From contig NZ_JAHDTF010000006.1 in the NCBI RefSeq assembly GCF_018531465.1, positions 282,845-346,844 of the forward strand: 64,000 nucleotides of DNA, in the 5' to 3' direction. Below are positions 1 to 7,955 of the stretch, piece by piece (position 1 is the stretch's first letter; the number at the start of each line of letters is the position of its first letter). The position numbers and the translations under genes are program-made. Under the pieces are notes generated by a model, which saw nothing but the letters and a program-made list of their open reading frames with translations, was not told the DNA's origin and did not search any database. The stretch comes from Sphaerisporangium fuscum. Lineage in GTDB: Bacteria > Actinomycetota > Actinomycetes > Streptosporangiales > Streptosporangiaceae.

Positions 1-1498
1 CGCCGACGGCGGCGAGCGCTCCGAGCAGGGCGCTGGCCTTGAGCTCGGTCTCGCGCTCCTCGGCGGCGGGGTCGGAGTCGTACAGCAGGGTGGCCCCGGC
101 ACGGACCGTGGCGACGCCGCCGCGGATCTGGGCGGTGCGCAGGGTGAGGCCGGTGTTCATCGACCCGTCGAACCCCAGATAGCCGACGGCCCCGCCGTAC
201 CAGCGGCGCGGGGTGGCCTCGTGGTCCTCGATGAACTGCATGGCCCAGGTCTTGGGCGCGCCGGTGACCGTGACGGCCCACATGTGGGTGAGGAAGGCGT
301 CCAGGGCGTCGAACCCGGGGCGCAGGCGGCCCTCGATGTGGTCGACGGTGTGGATGAGGCGGGAGTACATCTCGATCTGGCGCCGGCCGATGACCTGCAC
401 GGTGCCGGGCACGCAGATGCGCGACTTGTCGTTACGGTCGACGTCGGTGCACATGGTCAGCTCCGACTCCTCCTTAGTGGAGCTGAGCAGTGTGCGGATG
501 GCCTCGGCGTCCTCCACGGGGTTGGTGCCGCGGGCGATCGTGCCGGAGATCGGGCAGGTCTCCACCCGGTCGCCCTGCACCCGGACGTACATCTCGGGCG
601 AGGCGCCGACCAGGTGCTCGCCCTCGCCGAGGTTGAACAGGAACTCGTACGGGGCGGGGTTGCTCTTGCGCAGGCCGCGGTAGAAGGCGGCGGGGTCGGC
701 GCAGGGGGCGTGGAAGACCTGGCCGGGCACGACCTCGAACAGGTCGCCGCGCACGAACTTCCGCTTGGCGGCCTCGACGACGGCGGCGTACTCGCCCCGC
801 GGCGGGTTCTGCGGGATCTCGGCGGCCGGCGGGGGCAGGGGCACGCTCTCGCCGGTGCGCGGCAGGCCGCGGGTGGAGACGCCGTCGACGGTGAACTCGT
901 AGAGGTATTCGCGGCTGGTCTCGCGCTTGCGGTCGATCACCATGACGCGGTCGGGCAGGTGGAGGACCAGGTCGCGCTGGTCGGGCGCCCGGTCCAGGGC
1001 CTGACGGACGGGCTCGAACTGGAAGGCGAGGTCGTAGCCGAACGCGCCGTACAGCCCGAGGTGCTCGTCGTCGCCGGCGAAGGCGGCGACGACCTCGCGG
1101 ATGGCGGTGAAGACGGTGGGGCGGCGGCTGCGCATCTCCTCGGGCAGGATGTCCTCGGACTGCTCGACGTACACCTCGACGTGGTCGGCGCCGGGCTCGG
1201 CGGTGGTCTTGCCCGCGGCGAGCAGGCAGGAGGCCACGGCCGGCAGGACGACCCGCCCACGCTCGTTCAGCGCGCGGGCGGAGATCCGGCGGCCCCTGGC
1301 GACGATCTCCAGGATCGGGTCGACGTAGGCGAGGTGCCATCGGCTGTAGCGGCCGGGGTACTCCATGCCGGAGGACAGCACGCCGCCCCGGCGCTCGCCG
1401 AGGGAGGTGACGACCTCCTCCAGCACGGACTCGGGAACGTCTGCCGTCGTGACCTCGACAGCGATACCACCCGCAGTGGTATATCCGCTCGTGTCCAC
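1..1498 (-). CDS. trpE: Anthranilate synthase component I (probably fused TrpE-TrpG), 3' end cut by window
   Basis: Makes anthranilate from chorismate, the first committed step of tryptophan synthesis, in the cytoplasm. The frame leaves the window, so about 499 residues are visible. Chorismate-binding blocks occur in order: NPAPYEFLFNLGE, SPEMYVRV, CPISGTIARG, CTDVDRNDKSR and GAPKTWAMQFIED. The stretch YLYEFTVDGVSTRGLPRTG is typical of the fused TrpEG clade of actinomycetes and rhizobia, where a glutamine amidotransferase follows; that part lies outside, so the fusion is inference. GTG 1498 is preferred because AAAGGGCGGGG sits just upstream; in-frame ATG 1525 would add nine residues. A leader peptide and attenuator upstream indicate control by tryptophanyl-tRNA charging. 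Confidence 0.93.
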   Translation of the reverse strand, partial: MDTSGYTTAGGIAVEVTTADVPESVLEEVVTSLGERRGGVLSSGMEYPGRYSRWHLAYVDPILEIVARGRRISARALNERGRVVLPAVASCLLAAGKTTAEPGADHVEVYVEQSEDILPEEMRSRRPTVFTAIREVVAAFAGDDEHLGLYGAFGYDLAFQFEPVRQALDRAPDQRDLVLHLPDRVMVIDRKRETSREYLYEFTVDGVSTRGLPRTGESVPLPPPAAEIPQNPPRGEYAAVVEAAKRKFVRGDLFEVVPGQVFHAPCADPAAFYRGLRKSNPAPYEFLFNLGEGEHLVGASPEMYVRVQGDRVETCPISGTIARGTNPVEDAEAIRTLLSSTKEESELTMCTDVDRNDKSRICVPGTVQVIGRRQIEMYSRLIHTVDHIEGRLRPGFDALDAFLTHMWAVTVTGAPKTWAMQFIEDHEATPRRWYGGAVGYLGFDGSMNTGLTLRTAQIRGGVATVRAGATLLYDSDPAAEERETELKASALLGALAAVG

Positions 1499-1544
1499 CC
1501 TTGCCCCGCCCTTTCGATCTTGCATTGAGCCCCGGGCGGGCATG

Positions 1545-1611
1545 AAAAAGGCCGCCTCCCGGGGCGGCCGTCGGTGAGAATGCGAAACGCGCGCCGCCTA
1601 GGAGCGGCGCC
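1545..1611 (-). promoter_or_regulatory. trp attenuator: pause, antiterminator and terminator hairpins
   Basis: Four complementary strands are visible on the minus strand. Strand 1 GCGCCGC (1610-1604) pairs with strand 2 GCGGCGC (1597-1591) across a 6-base loop. Strand 2 GGCGGC (1598-1593) can instead pair with strand 3 GCCGCC (1568-1563). Strand 3 GGCCGCC (1569-1563) pairs with strand 4 GGCGGCC (1556-1550), followed by five T, giving an intrinsic terminator before trpE. Strand 1 begins within the second Trp codon, so a ribosome stalled there frees strand 2 to form the antiterminator. This is the textbook arrangement. Confidence 0.85.
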
Positions 1612-1639
1612 ACCACTGCGCGGGTGAGGTGCTTCGCAT
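1598..1639 (-). CDS. trpL: trp operon leader peptide, 13 aa with tandem Trp
   Basis: ATG at 1639 opens a 13-codon frame reading MRSTSPAQWWRRS then TAG. Two adjacent Trp codons (1615-1610) sit exactly where a classical attenuator needs them: the next codons form strand 1 of a hairpin with bases just after the stop. An in-frame TAG lies four codons upstream, so the frame cannot be longer. A GGGAGGT Shine-Dalgarno lies about 17 bases upstream, longer than usual spacing. Too short for normal gene calling. The role is regulatory: ribosome stalling at WW when Trp-tRNA is scarce. Confidence 0.85.
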   Translation of the reverse strand: MRSTSPAQWWRRS

Positions 1640-1716
1640 GCCTGAATGCTAGCGGCACCTCCCGCCCCTCGCCACTTGTTCGGGCCGACACACCGGAGAG
1701 GCCCTCCGAGTCGAGA

Positions 1717-1730
1717 GTGACTTCCGTCAC
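1717..1730. promoter_or_regulatory. Palindrome GTGAC-TTCC-GTCAC between trp and the CocE-like gene
   Basis: A perfect 5-base inverted repeat with a 4-base spacer lies between the divergent trp transcription unit and the hydrolase gene. It could be a dimeric regulator site. No protein can be assigned from the sequence. A TACCAT -10-like box for the hydrolase lies at about 1752. Confidence 0.3.
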
Positions 1731-1824
1731 AGCGCCCGGCCGCTGATAGCACTACCATGTTACCAATGAGTAAAGCGCTGCTTACATCCCCGGGACGCCG
1801 TCCCGATTCCGACGAGGAGCGCTC

Positions 1825-3420
1825 ATGGCCCGGACACCGTTTCGCGTGGTCGTCCACCGGGACATGCAGGTCCCGATGCCTGACGGCGCCGTGCTGCTGG
1901 CCGACCGCTACTTCCCGGTCGGCGTGGCGAGGCCGCCGGTCATACTGATCCGCTCGCCCTACGGCAGGCGCGGGGTCTTCGGGCTGGCCTACGGCAGGGC
2001 CTTCGCCCGGCAGGGGTTCCAGGTCGTGCTGCAGAGCTGCCGGGGAGGTTTCGGCTCGGGCGGCGAGCTGGCCCCGCTCGACGAGCAGGACGACGGCCTG
2101 GCCACCGTCGAGTGGATGCGCGACCAGCCCTGGTACGGCGGCAGCTTCGCCATGCACGGCCCGAGCTACCTCGGCTACGCGCAGTGGGCGATCGCCCCGC
2201 ACGCCGGTCCCGACCTCAAGGCCATGGCCACCCAGGTGACCGCCTCGCAGTTCCGTGACGCCGCCTACGTGGGCGGGTCCTTCGCGCTGGAGGCGACGCT
2301 CAGCTGGAGCACGCTGACGTCGCTGATGTCGGGCCCGCTCAGCGGCGCCGCCGTGCTCTTCGCCCCCCGGCGCGCCCAGCGGGCCCTGCTGTCGGGGCGG
2401 CCGGTCGGCGAGCTGGACGTCCTGGCCAGCGGGCGCACCCTGCCGTTCTTCCAGCAGGTCCTCACCCACCACGCCGACCCGGCCGTCCCGTTCTGGAAGA
2501 AGCGGGACTTCTCCGCCACGGTCGGCGAGGTAGACGCGGCGGTCACCATGACGGGCGGCTGGTACGACGTCTTCCTGCCCTGGCAGCTGAAGGACTACGT
2601 GGCCATGCGGGCCGCCGGGCGGCGCCCCTACCTGACGGTCGGGCCCTGGCACCACGCCGACGTGCGGCACGGCCGCCTGGCCAACCTGGACGCCCTGGCG
2701 TGGTTCCGCGCCCACCTGCTCGGCGATCTGTCGGGCCTGCGCCCGAGCCCCGTCCGCCTGTACGTCACCGGGGCCGGCGAGTGGCGCGACTACGACGACT
2801 GGCCGGTGCCGGGCATGAAGGAACGGCGCTGGCACCTGCAGCCCGGCTTCGCCCTCGCCCCCACCGGCCCGCTGGAGTCGTATCCCGACCGGTACCGCTA
2901 CAACCCCTCCCGCCCCACTCCCGTCCTCGGCGGCCCGACGCTGCTCGGCAACTCCGCCCCGCGCGACAACCGCCGGCTGGAGGCCCGCTCGGACGTGCTG
3001 GTCTACACCGGCGAGGAGCTCAGGGACGACCTCGACCTGATCGGCCCGGTCAGGGCCGAGGTGTTCATGCGTTCCAGCACCGGCCACACCGACCTGGTGG
3101 TGCGCCTGTGCGACGTCCACCCGGACGGGTCCTCCCTGAACGTGTGCGAGGGCGTCCGGCGCCTGGTGCCGGGCACGCCGCCCGCCGACGAGCACGGCGT
3201 GCGCCGCGTCGAGGTCGAGCTGTGGCCGATCGGCCACCGTTTCCGGCGCGGCCACCGGCTGCGGGTGCAGATCGCCAGCGGCGCCTACCCCCGGCTGGCG
3301 CGCAACCTCGGCACCGGCGAGCCCCTCGCCACGGGCCACGCCGGCATCGCCGCCGACCAGGAGATCTTCCACGACCCCGGCCGCCCCTCGGCGGTCATCC
3401 TTCCCCACGCCTCCGGCTGA
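1825..3420 (+). CDS. CocE/NonD family serine hydrolase (X-Pro dipeptidyl-peptidase S15 fold)
   Basis: An alpha/beta hydrolase of 531 residues with the S15/CocE layout: N-terminal catalytic half and C-terminal jelly-roll. The nucleophile motif GPSYLGY gives Ser114; GGWYDVF supplies Asp248 and GPWHHAD the catalytic His276/277, the normal triad order. The C-terminal part (MRSSTGHTDLVVRLCDVHPDG, HRFRRGHRLRVQIASG) is the PepX_C-type beta domain. Family members cleave esters or acyl-prolyl peptides; the substrate here is unknown. No signal peptide is apparent, so it is probably cytoplasmic. The ATG has an upstream GAGGAGCG ribosome site. It stands alone, divergent from trpE, with no operon partner. 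Confidence 0.9.
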   Translation: MARTPFRVVVHRDMQVPMPDGAVLLADRYFPVGVARPPVILIRSPYGRRGVFGLAYGRAFARQGFQVVLQSCRGGFGSGGELAPLDEQDDGLATVEWMRDQPWYGGSFAMHGPSYLGYAQWAIAPHAGPDLKAMATQVTASQFRDAAYVGGSFALEATLSWSTLTSLMSGPLSGAAVLFAPRRAQRALLSGRPVGELDVLASGRTLPFFQQVLTHHADPAVPFWKKRDFSATVGEVDAAVTMTGGWYDVFLPWQLKDYVAMRAAGRRPYLTVGPWHHADVRHGRLANLDALAWFRAHLLGDLSGLRPSPVRLYVTGAGEWRDYDDWPVPGMKERRWHLQPGFALAPTGPLESYPDRYRYNPSRPTPVLGGPTLLGNSAPRDNRRLEARSDVLVYTGEELRDDLDLIGPVRAEVFMRSSTGHTDLVVRLCDVHPDGSSLNVCEGVRRLVPGTPPADEHGVRRVEVELWPIGHRFRRGHRLRVQIASGAYPRLARNLGTGEPLATGHAGIAADQEIFHDPGRPSAVILPHASG

Positions 3421-3507
3421 CGACCGCTCGGCGCGCCAACAGGGCCGTTCGCCGATTGGTGCGGGCCGGGCCGGACCATCGTAACTACGCTTCCGGTCAA
3501 CCGATAA

Positions 3508-3525
3508 CTAGCCTGATCAGGCTAG
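3508..3525. promoter_or_regulatory. Perfect 18-bp palindrome, candidate operator of the symporter operon
   Basis: CTAGCCTGATCAGGCTAG is a perfect palindrome of 18 bases about 25 bases before the first symporter-operon start codon. Size and position fit a dimeric repressor site (GntR- or TetR-type). Regulator not identified; the nearest TetR gene is at 5495-6094. Confidence 0.55.
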
Positions 3526-3537
3526 ACATACCTCTCT

Positions 3538-3549
3538 TCTCCTAGGAGA
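3538..3549 (+). promoter_or_regulatory. Palindrome TCTCCTAGGAGA covering the Shine-Dalgarno
   Basis: A perfect 12-base palindrome contains the AGGAG ribosome-binding sequence of the DUF3311 gene. In the mRNA it has self-complementarity that could mask the site weakly, or it may be a second protein-binding palindrome. The choice between these is not visible from sequence. Confidence 0.4.
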
Positions 3550-3551
3550 GT

Positions 3552-3785
3552 GTGTTGACCACGCCACCAAGCGAAGAGCGCCCGGCGCGCAGCGATCGCA
3601 ACCCCTGGAACTGGTTGCTGCTCGTACCGGTCGTGATCCCGTTGATCCCCGCGCTGTACAACGCCGACGAGCCCCGGCTGTTCGGGTTCCCGCTGTTCTA
3701 CTGGCTGCAGCTCGCCTTCATCGTGCTCGGCGTCGGCGCCACGACCATCGTGTACCAGACGGGCAAGAAGCGGAGCGGGCGATGA
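3552..3785 (+). CDS. DUF3311 family small membrane protein, symporter partner
   Basis: A 77-residue protein with two hydrophobic segments (WNWLLLVPVVIPLIPALY and LFYWLQLAFIVLGVGATTIVY) and a basic C-terminus, matching the DUF3311 pattern. DUF3311 proteins are encoded directly upstream of MctP-like sodium:solute symporters and probably act as an accessory subunit, like YhdT/PanF-type small partners. The start could be GTG 3552 or TTG 3555; the AGGAG site favours the TTG by spacing. The stop overlaps the symporter start (ATGA), showing translational coupling. Confidence 0.85.
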   Translation: MLTTPPSEERPARSDRNPWNWLLLVPVVIPLIPALYNADEPRLFGFPLFYWLQLAFIVLGVGATTIVYQTGKKRSGR

Positions 3786-5389
3786 GCGGGCACGTCACCG
3801 AGATCGTCGTATTCGCCGTGCTGTTCCTGGCCGTCAGCGGCATGGGCTTCGTCGCGGCGCGCTGGCGCCGTCCCGACGACCTGGCCAGCCTGCACGAGTG
3901 GGGGCTCGGCGGCCGGAAGTTCGGCTCGTGGATCACCTGGTTCCTGGTCGGCGGCGACCTGTACACCGCCTACACCTTCGTCGCGGTGCCCGCACTGCTG
4001 TACGGCGCCGGGGCGACCGGGTTCTTCGCGCTGCCGTACACGATCGTGACCTACCCGCTGGTGTTCCTCGTGCTGATCCGGCTGTGGTCGGTGTCGCACG
4101 TGCACGGCATGGTGACCCCGGCGGACTTCGTGCGCGCGAGGTTCGGCTCCCCCACGCTGGCCCTGCTGATCGCCATCACCGGCCTGGTCGCCACGATGCC
4201 GTACATCGCGCTCCAGCTCATCGGCATCGAGTCGGTGCTGAAGACGATGGGCGTGACCGGCGACCTGCCGCTGATCATCGCCTTCGCGATCCTGGCCGCC
4301 TACACCTACCAGTCGGGCCTGCGCGCCCCGGCGCTGATCGCCTTCGTCAAGGACTCACTGATCTACGTGGTGATCCTCGTCGCGGTGATCTACATCCCGG
4401 CCAGGCTGGGCGGCTGGGGCACGATCTTCGACGCGGCCAAGGCGAAGTTCGACGCGACGCCGGCCCCGGGCGACGGCTACCTGCTCAACGCCGGCAACCA
4501 GCTGCAGTACGTCACGCTCGCCCTCGGCTCGGCCATGGCGCTGTTCCTCTACCCGCACAGCGTCACCGGCGTCCTGGCCGCGCGCAACCGTAACGTGATC
4601 AAGCGGAACATGTCGGCCCTGCCGGCCTACAGCCTGCTGCTCGGCCTGATCGCGCTGCTCGGGTACATGGCGATCGCGGCCGGGATCAAGCCGATCACCG
4701 CCGGCGGCAAGGCCGACGCCAACACGGTGATCCCGCAGCTGTTCGACAAGATGTTCCCCGACTGGTTCGCCGGCGTGGCCTACGCCGCCGTCGGCATCGG
4801 CGCCCTGGTGCCCGCCGCGATCATGTCGATCGCCGCGGCGAACCTGTTCACCCGCAACATCTACAAGGAGTACATCAAGCGGGACGCCACCGACGCCCAG
4901 GAGGCGGCGGTCAGCAAGATCGCCTCGCTGGTGGTGAAGGTCGGCGCGGTGCTGGTGATCCTGCTCATCGACCCGCAGTTCTCCATCGACCTGCAGCTGA
5001 TCGGCGGCGTGATCATCCTGCAGACCCTCCCGGCGGTCGCGCTCGGCCTGTACACCCGCTGGTTCCACCGCGGCGGGCTGATCGCGGGCTGGGTGGCCGG
5101 CATGGGGTCGGGCATGCTGATGCTCTACAACATCGCCAACCCGGCGACCAACCACGCCCACTTCGGCGGCTCGGCCTTCCAGCTGTCCAAGCTCGGCCTG
5201 GACACCAAGATGACGGTCTACGTCGGCTTCCTCGCCCTGGTGGTCAACCTCCTCGTCGCGGTGATCGGCACGGCGATCGCCCGCGCGGGCAGGCTGGCCG
5301 ACGGCCCGGACACCACGCGGCCGTCGGACTACTTCGCCGACGAGGGCGACCCCCGCGTCCACGAGGTCGAGCTCTCCGGCTCGCACTGA
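3782..5389 (+). CDS. Sodium:solute symporter (SSS family, MctP-like)
   Basis: A 535-residue polytopic inner-membrane protein with about 13 hydrophobic helices. The N-terminal region LHEWGLGGRKFGSWITWFL and DLYTAYTF matches monocarboxylate-type members of the SSS family. The pairing with a DUF3311 gene is characteristic of the MctP group, which carries lactate, pyruvate, acetate or related monocarboxylates with Na+ or H+. The exact substrate is inference. The C-terminus is a short hydrophilic acidic tail. The gene overlaps its partner by four bases and is followed by a strong hairpin at 5435-5469. Confidence 0.92.
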   Translation: MSGHVTEIVVFAVLFLAVSGMGFVAARWRRPDDLASLHEWGLGGRKFGSWITWFLVGGDLYTAYTFVAVPALLYGAGATGFFALPYTIVTYPLVFLVLIRLWSVSHVHGMVTPADFVRARFGSPTLALLIAITGLVATMPYIALQLIGIESVLKTMGVTGDLPLIIAFAILAAYTYQSGLRAPALIAFVKDSLIYVVILVAVIYIPARLGGWGTIFDAAKAKFDATPAPGDGYLLNAGNQLQYVTLALGSAMALFLYPHSVTGVLAARNRNVIKRNMSALPAYSLLLGLIALLGYMAIAAGIKPITAGGKADANTVIPQLFDKMFPDWFAGVAYAAVGIGALVPAAIMSIAAANLFTRNIYKEYIKRDATDAQEAAVSKIASLVVKVGAVLVILLIDPQFSIDLQLIGGVIILQTLPAVALGLYTRWFHRGGLIAGWVAGMGSGMLMLYNIANPATNHAHFGGSAFQLSKLGLDTKMTVYVGFLALVVNLLVAVIGTAIARAGRLADGPDTTRPSDYFADEGDPRVHEVELSGSH

Positions 5390-5434
5390 CACCACGCGGC
5401 CCCGCCGAGCTCGCGGGGTGCGCGACCGGCGCCC

Positions 5435-5469
5435 ACGGCCGGTGGTCCCACCCGGGGACCACCGGCCGT
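5435..5469. terminator. Bidirectional hairpin terminator between symporter and TetR genes
   Basis: A perfect 15-bp stem (arms 5435-5449 and 5455-5469, ACGGCCGGTGGTCCC and its complement) with a 5-base loop lies between the convergent symporter and TetR genes. No long T tract is present, as is common in high-GC actinomycetes. Confidence 0.7.
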
Positions 5470-5494
5470 TCCACGTGCGGGCGCCAGGCTCCCG

Positions 5495-6094
5495 TCAGGG
5501 CCTGCCGTCGCCCATGGCGGCGGCGATCACGTCCACGAGGCCGTCGACGACCTGCCGGCGGTCGACCTCGCGGTGCTCCAGCCACCAGTCGCCCGTGGTC
5601 TGCACCATGCCGACGAACGCGTGGCCGAGGATCTGCGCCCGCACGGGGTCGGCCACCGCGGCGTCGGCGGCGATGACGGCGCCGAGCTCCTCGCCCAGGC
5701 TGCGCACGATCGAGGCCATGTGGGAGTGCGTGCGGCTGTCCTCGGCGCCGGCCCGGTGGAACAGGAAGCGGTAGAGGTTGCGGTTGGCGGCGATCATGTC
5801 GAGGTAGGTCTCGATGGTCGCCCGGGCCCGGGTGCGCAGGTCGGTGCGGGTCTTGGCGAACTCCACCCGCAACTGCCTGATCACGGTGCGGGCGTGCCGG
5901 TCGGCCAGCGCCTGGTACAGGCCGCTCTTGTCGCCGAAATGCCGGTAGAGGATGGGCTTGGTGATGCCCGCCTCGGCGGCGATGGCCGCCATGGATGCCT
6001 GCGGGCCCTCACGCCGGATCACTCTGTCGGCCGCGTCGAGAAGCGCCCGGCGCCGATCGGGGTCCCGCCCGCCGTTCCCCGCCACGGTCGCCAT
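5495..6094 (-). CDS. TetR family transcriptional regulator
   Basis: A 199-residue repressor. The N-terminal HTH reads DRRRALLDAADRVIRREG...SMAAIAAEAGITKPILYRHFGDKSGLYQAL, a standard TetR DNA-binding domain at residues 12-60. The C-terminal helical ligand domain (WWLEHREVDRRQVVDGLVDVI near the end) resembles TetR proteins annotated as acyl-CoA or lipid regulators. Start ATG 6094 was chosen because the longer upstream frame is Pro/Arg-rich and lacks family similarity. Divergent from the kinase gene, convergent with the symporter. Target unknown. Confidence 0.88.
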   Translation of the reverse strand: MATVAGNGGRDPDRRRALLDAADRVIRREGPQASMAAIAAEAGITKPILYRHFGDKSGLYQALADRHARTVIRQLRVEFAKTRTDLRTRARATIETYLDMIAANRNLYRFLFHRAGAEDSRTHSHMASIVRSLGEELGAVIAADAAVADPVRAQILGHAFVGMVQTTGDWWLEHREVDRRQVVDGLVDVIAAAMGDGRP

Positions 6095-6229
6095 GGACGA
6101 CAAGCATACGGCCGGTCCGGCGGGACGTCCGCGCCTCGGCCACGTTCCCCTCAGGTGACGCGAGGGGTGATCTACCGAAGTCCGCCTTTCCGGTAATGTG
6201 CCGATCGCGTGCCGCGATGGAGGTGGAAG

Positions 6230-7930
6230 GTGACCGAGCCTGGAGCACCCGAGGTGCCGGGCTACGAGGTGCTCGGGATCCTCGGGCAGGGTGGTTTCGG
6301 GGTCGTGTACCGGGCGTTGCAACTGGCCGTGCGCCGCGAGGTCGCCCTCAAGGTGGACAACCGCGTGCTGGTCTCCGAGCGCGACCGGCGCCGCTTCATG
6401 CGGGAGGTCACCTCAGCGGGAGCGCTGTCCGGGCATCCCCACGTGGCCGACGTGTACGACGCCGGGGTGCTCGGCGACGGCCGGCCGTACATCGTCCTGG
6501 AGCTGTGCCCGAACGGCTCGCTGTCCGACCGGCTGCGCCGGGAAGGTCCGCTGCCGCCGGCCGAGGTGCGCGACATCGGCGTCCGCATCGCCGACGCGCT
6601 GGCCGCCGCCCACGCCGCCGGGGTGCTGCACCGCGACGTCAAGCCGGCGAACATCCTGGTCAACGGCTACGGCATGGTCGCCCTGTCGGACTTCGGGCTC
6701 GCCGCCACCGCCCACGGCGAAGGCGAGGCGTCGGTGACGCGGGAGTCGCTGACGCCGGCGTTCGGGCCTCCGGAGGCGTTCGAGCTCGCCGAGCCGAGCC
6801 CCGCGGGCGACGTCTACTCGCTGGCGGCGACGCTGTACGCCCTGCTCAGCGGCCGCCCGCCGCGCTTCCCGGAGAGCGGTGTCGTCAACATCGCGATGAT
6901 CGTCGCGCTGCACCGCAGGCCGATCCCGGAGATCCCCGGCGTCCCGCCGGAGCTGACCGCCGTCCTGCGGGCCGGAATGGCGAGCGACCTGCGCGAGCGC
7001 ACCCCTTCGGCGGCGGCGCTGCGCGACGCACTGGCGGAGATCCCCGCGGCGGTGCTGTCCGAGGTGCCCGCGGGGCCGGGGCCGTCCCCGGCGTCCGGGA
7101 TGCCCTGGCCGTCCTCGGGGGGACCGGCGAACCGGCCACGGCCGGCGGGGCATCCCCCCGGGTCGCCGCGGCCTGCCGCTGTGCGTGAGGCGGACCGGCC
7201 GGAGGGGGTGCGCCCCGGCGCCGGGCGCCGTCCGGACCGGCGCGAGGAGGTGCGCCGGGCGGTCGTGACGGGACCGGGCGCCCGCGCCTCGGTGAGCACC
7301 CAGCCCCGGCCGCCGGCCAGGCCGCAGTCGCACTCGGGGGTGTACGTCGCGATCGCCGGCGCCTTCGCCCTGCTGCTGACGATCGGCGCGGCGATCATGC
7401 TGTTGGAGCAGCGGCCCCCGGTGGACGGTCCCGCCGGCGGTGGGACCACCTCCGGCCCGCCGGCGGCCGGCGCCTCGCCCGCCGCCGCCGAGAAGGTGAC
7501 CGGGGGCGTGGAGACCACGACGGCCGGCTGCCCCGCCGCCGCGGTGGCGGGCGCGCAGGCGGCCTGCGTGCGCCAGGCCGAGTGCTGGGGCGGAATCACC
7601 GACGTCTCGGGCTCGGTGACGGCCGTCCGGCGTGGCTGCGAGGAGGAGCACTCCTGGGAGACCTACGCCGTGGCCCCGCTCCCGGTGGACGCGCTCACCT
7701 ACAACTCGCGCGACCTCGCCAGGCATCCCCTGGTGAAGAAGCTTTGCTCCGACCAGGTCCTGATCCAGTCGCGGTACGGCCGGGCCAAGGAGATCGCGCC
7801 GGCCAAGTGGATGAACGACGTGCTCCCGCCGACCCCCGAGGCGTTCAAGGAAGGCGTCCGGGTCTTCCGCTGCGTGGGCGCGGTGCTGGGGGACGACCGT
7901 CCCGGTACCTTTTTCCGGCCCCTCAGCTGA
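6230..7930 (+). CDS. Membrane-anchored serine/threonine protein kinase (PknB-type)
   Basis: A 566-residue Hanks-type kinase. The glycine loop GQGGFGVVYR (residues 19-28), Lys41 in VALKV, HRDVKPANIL with Asp136, and DFGLAA are all intact, so it should be active. The APE position reads GPPEAF. A Pro/Arg-rich linker (about 280-365) leads to one transmembrane helix (about 371-392) and an extracellular domain of about 170 residues with several cysteines (GCPAAA, ACVRQAECWGG, CEEEHSW, LCSDQV, FRCVG), likely disulfide-bonded. GTG 6230 has GGAGGTGG nine bases upstream. The sensor ligand is unknown. Confidence 0.9.
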   Translation: MTEPGAPEVPGYEVLGILGQGGFGVVYRALQLAVRREVALKVDNRVLVSERDRRRFMREVTSAGALSGHPHVADVYDAGVLGDGRPYIVLELCPNGSLSDRLRREGPLPPAEVRDIGVRIADALAAAHAAGVLHRDVKPANILVNGYGMVALSDFGLAATAHGEGEASVTRESLTPAFGPPEAFELAEPSPAGDVYSLAATLYALLSGRPPRFPESGVVNIAMIVALHRRPIPEIPGVPPELTAVLRAGMASDLRERTPSAAALRDALAEIPAAVLSEVPAGPGPSPASGMPWPSSGGPANRPRPAGHPPGSPRPAAVREADRPEGVRPGAGRRPDRREEVRRAVVTGPGARASVSTQPRPPARPQSHSGVYVAIAGAFALLLTIGAAIMLLEQRPPVDGPAGGGTTSGPPAAGASPAAAEKVTGGVETTTAGCPAAAVAGAQAACVRQAECWGGITDVSGSVTAVRRGCEEEHSWETYAVAPLPVDALTYNSRDLARHPLVKKLCSDQVLIQSRYGRAKEIAPAKWMNDVLPPTPEAFKEGVRVFRCVGAVLGDDRPGTFFRPLS

Positions 7931-7955
7931 GGCCCCCGGACGCCTTCGGCGGGGC

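Noticed and set aside
1267..3408. Long open frame (713 codons) antisense to the CocE-like gene
   Set aside because: Low-complexity Arg/Gly/Val/Ala product; arises from G/C third positions of the real gene on the other strand.
5244..5585. Minus-strand frame over the symporter end
   Set aside because: Arg/Pro-rich shadow overlapping a terminator hairpin.
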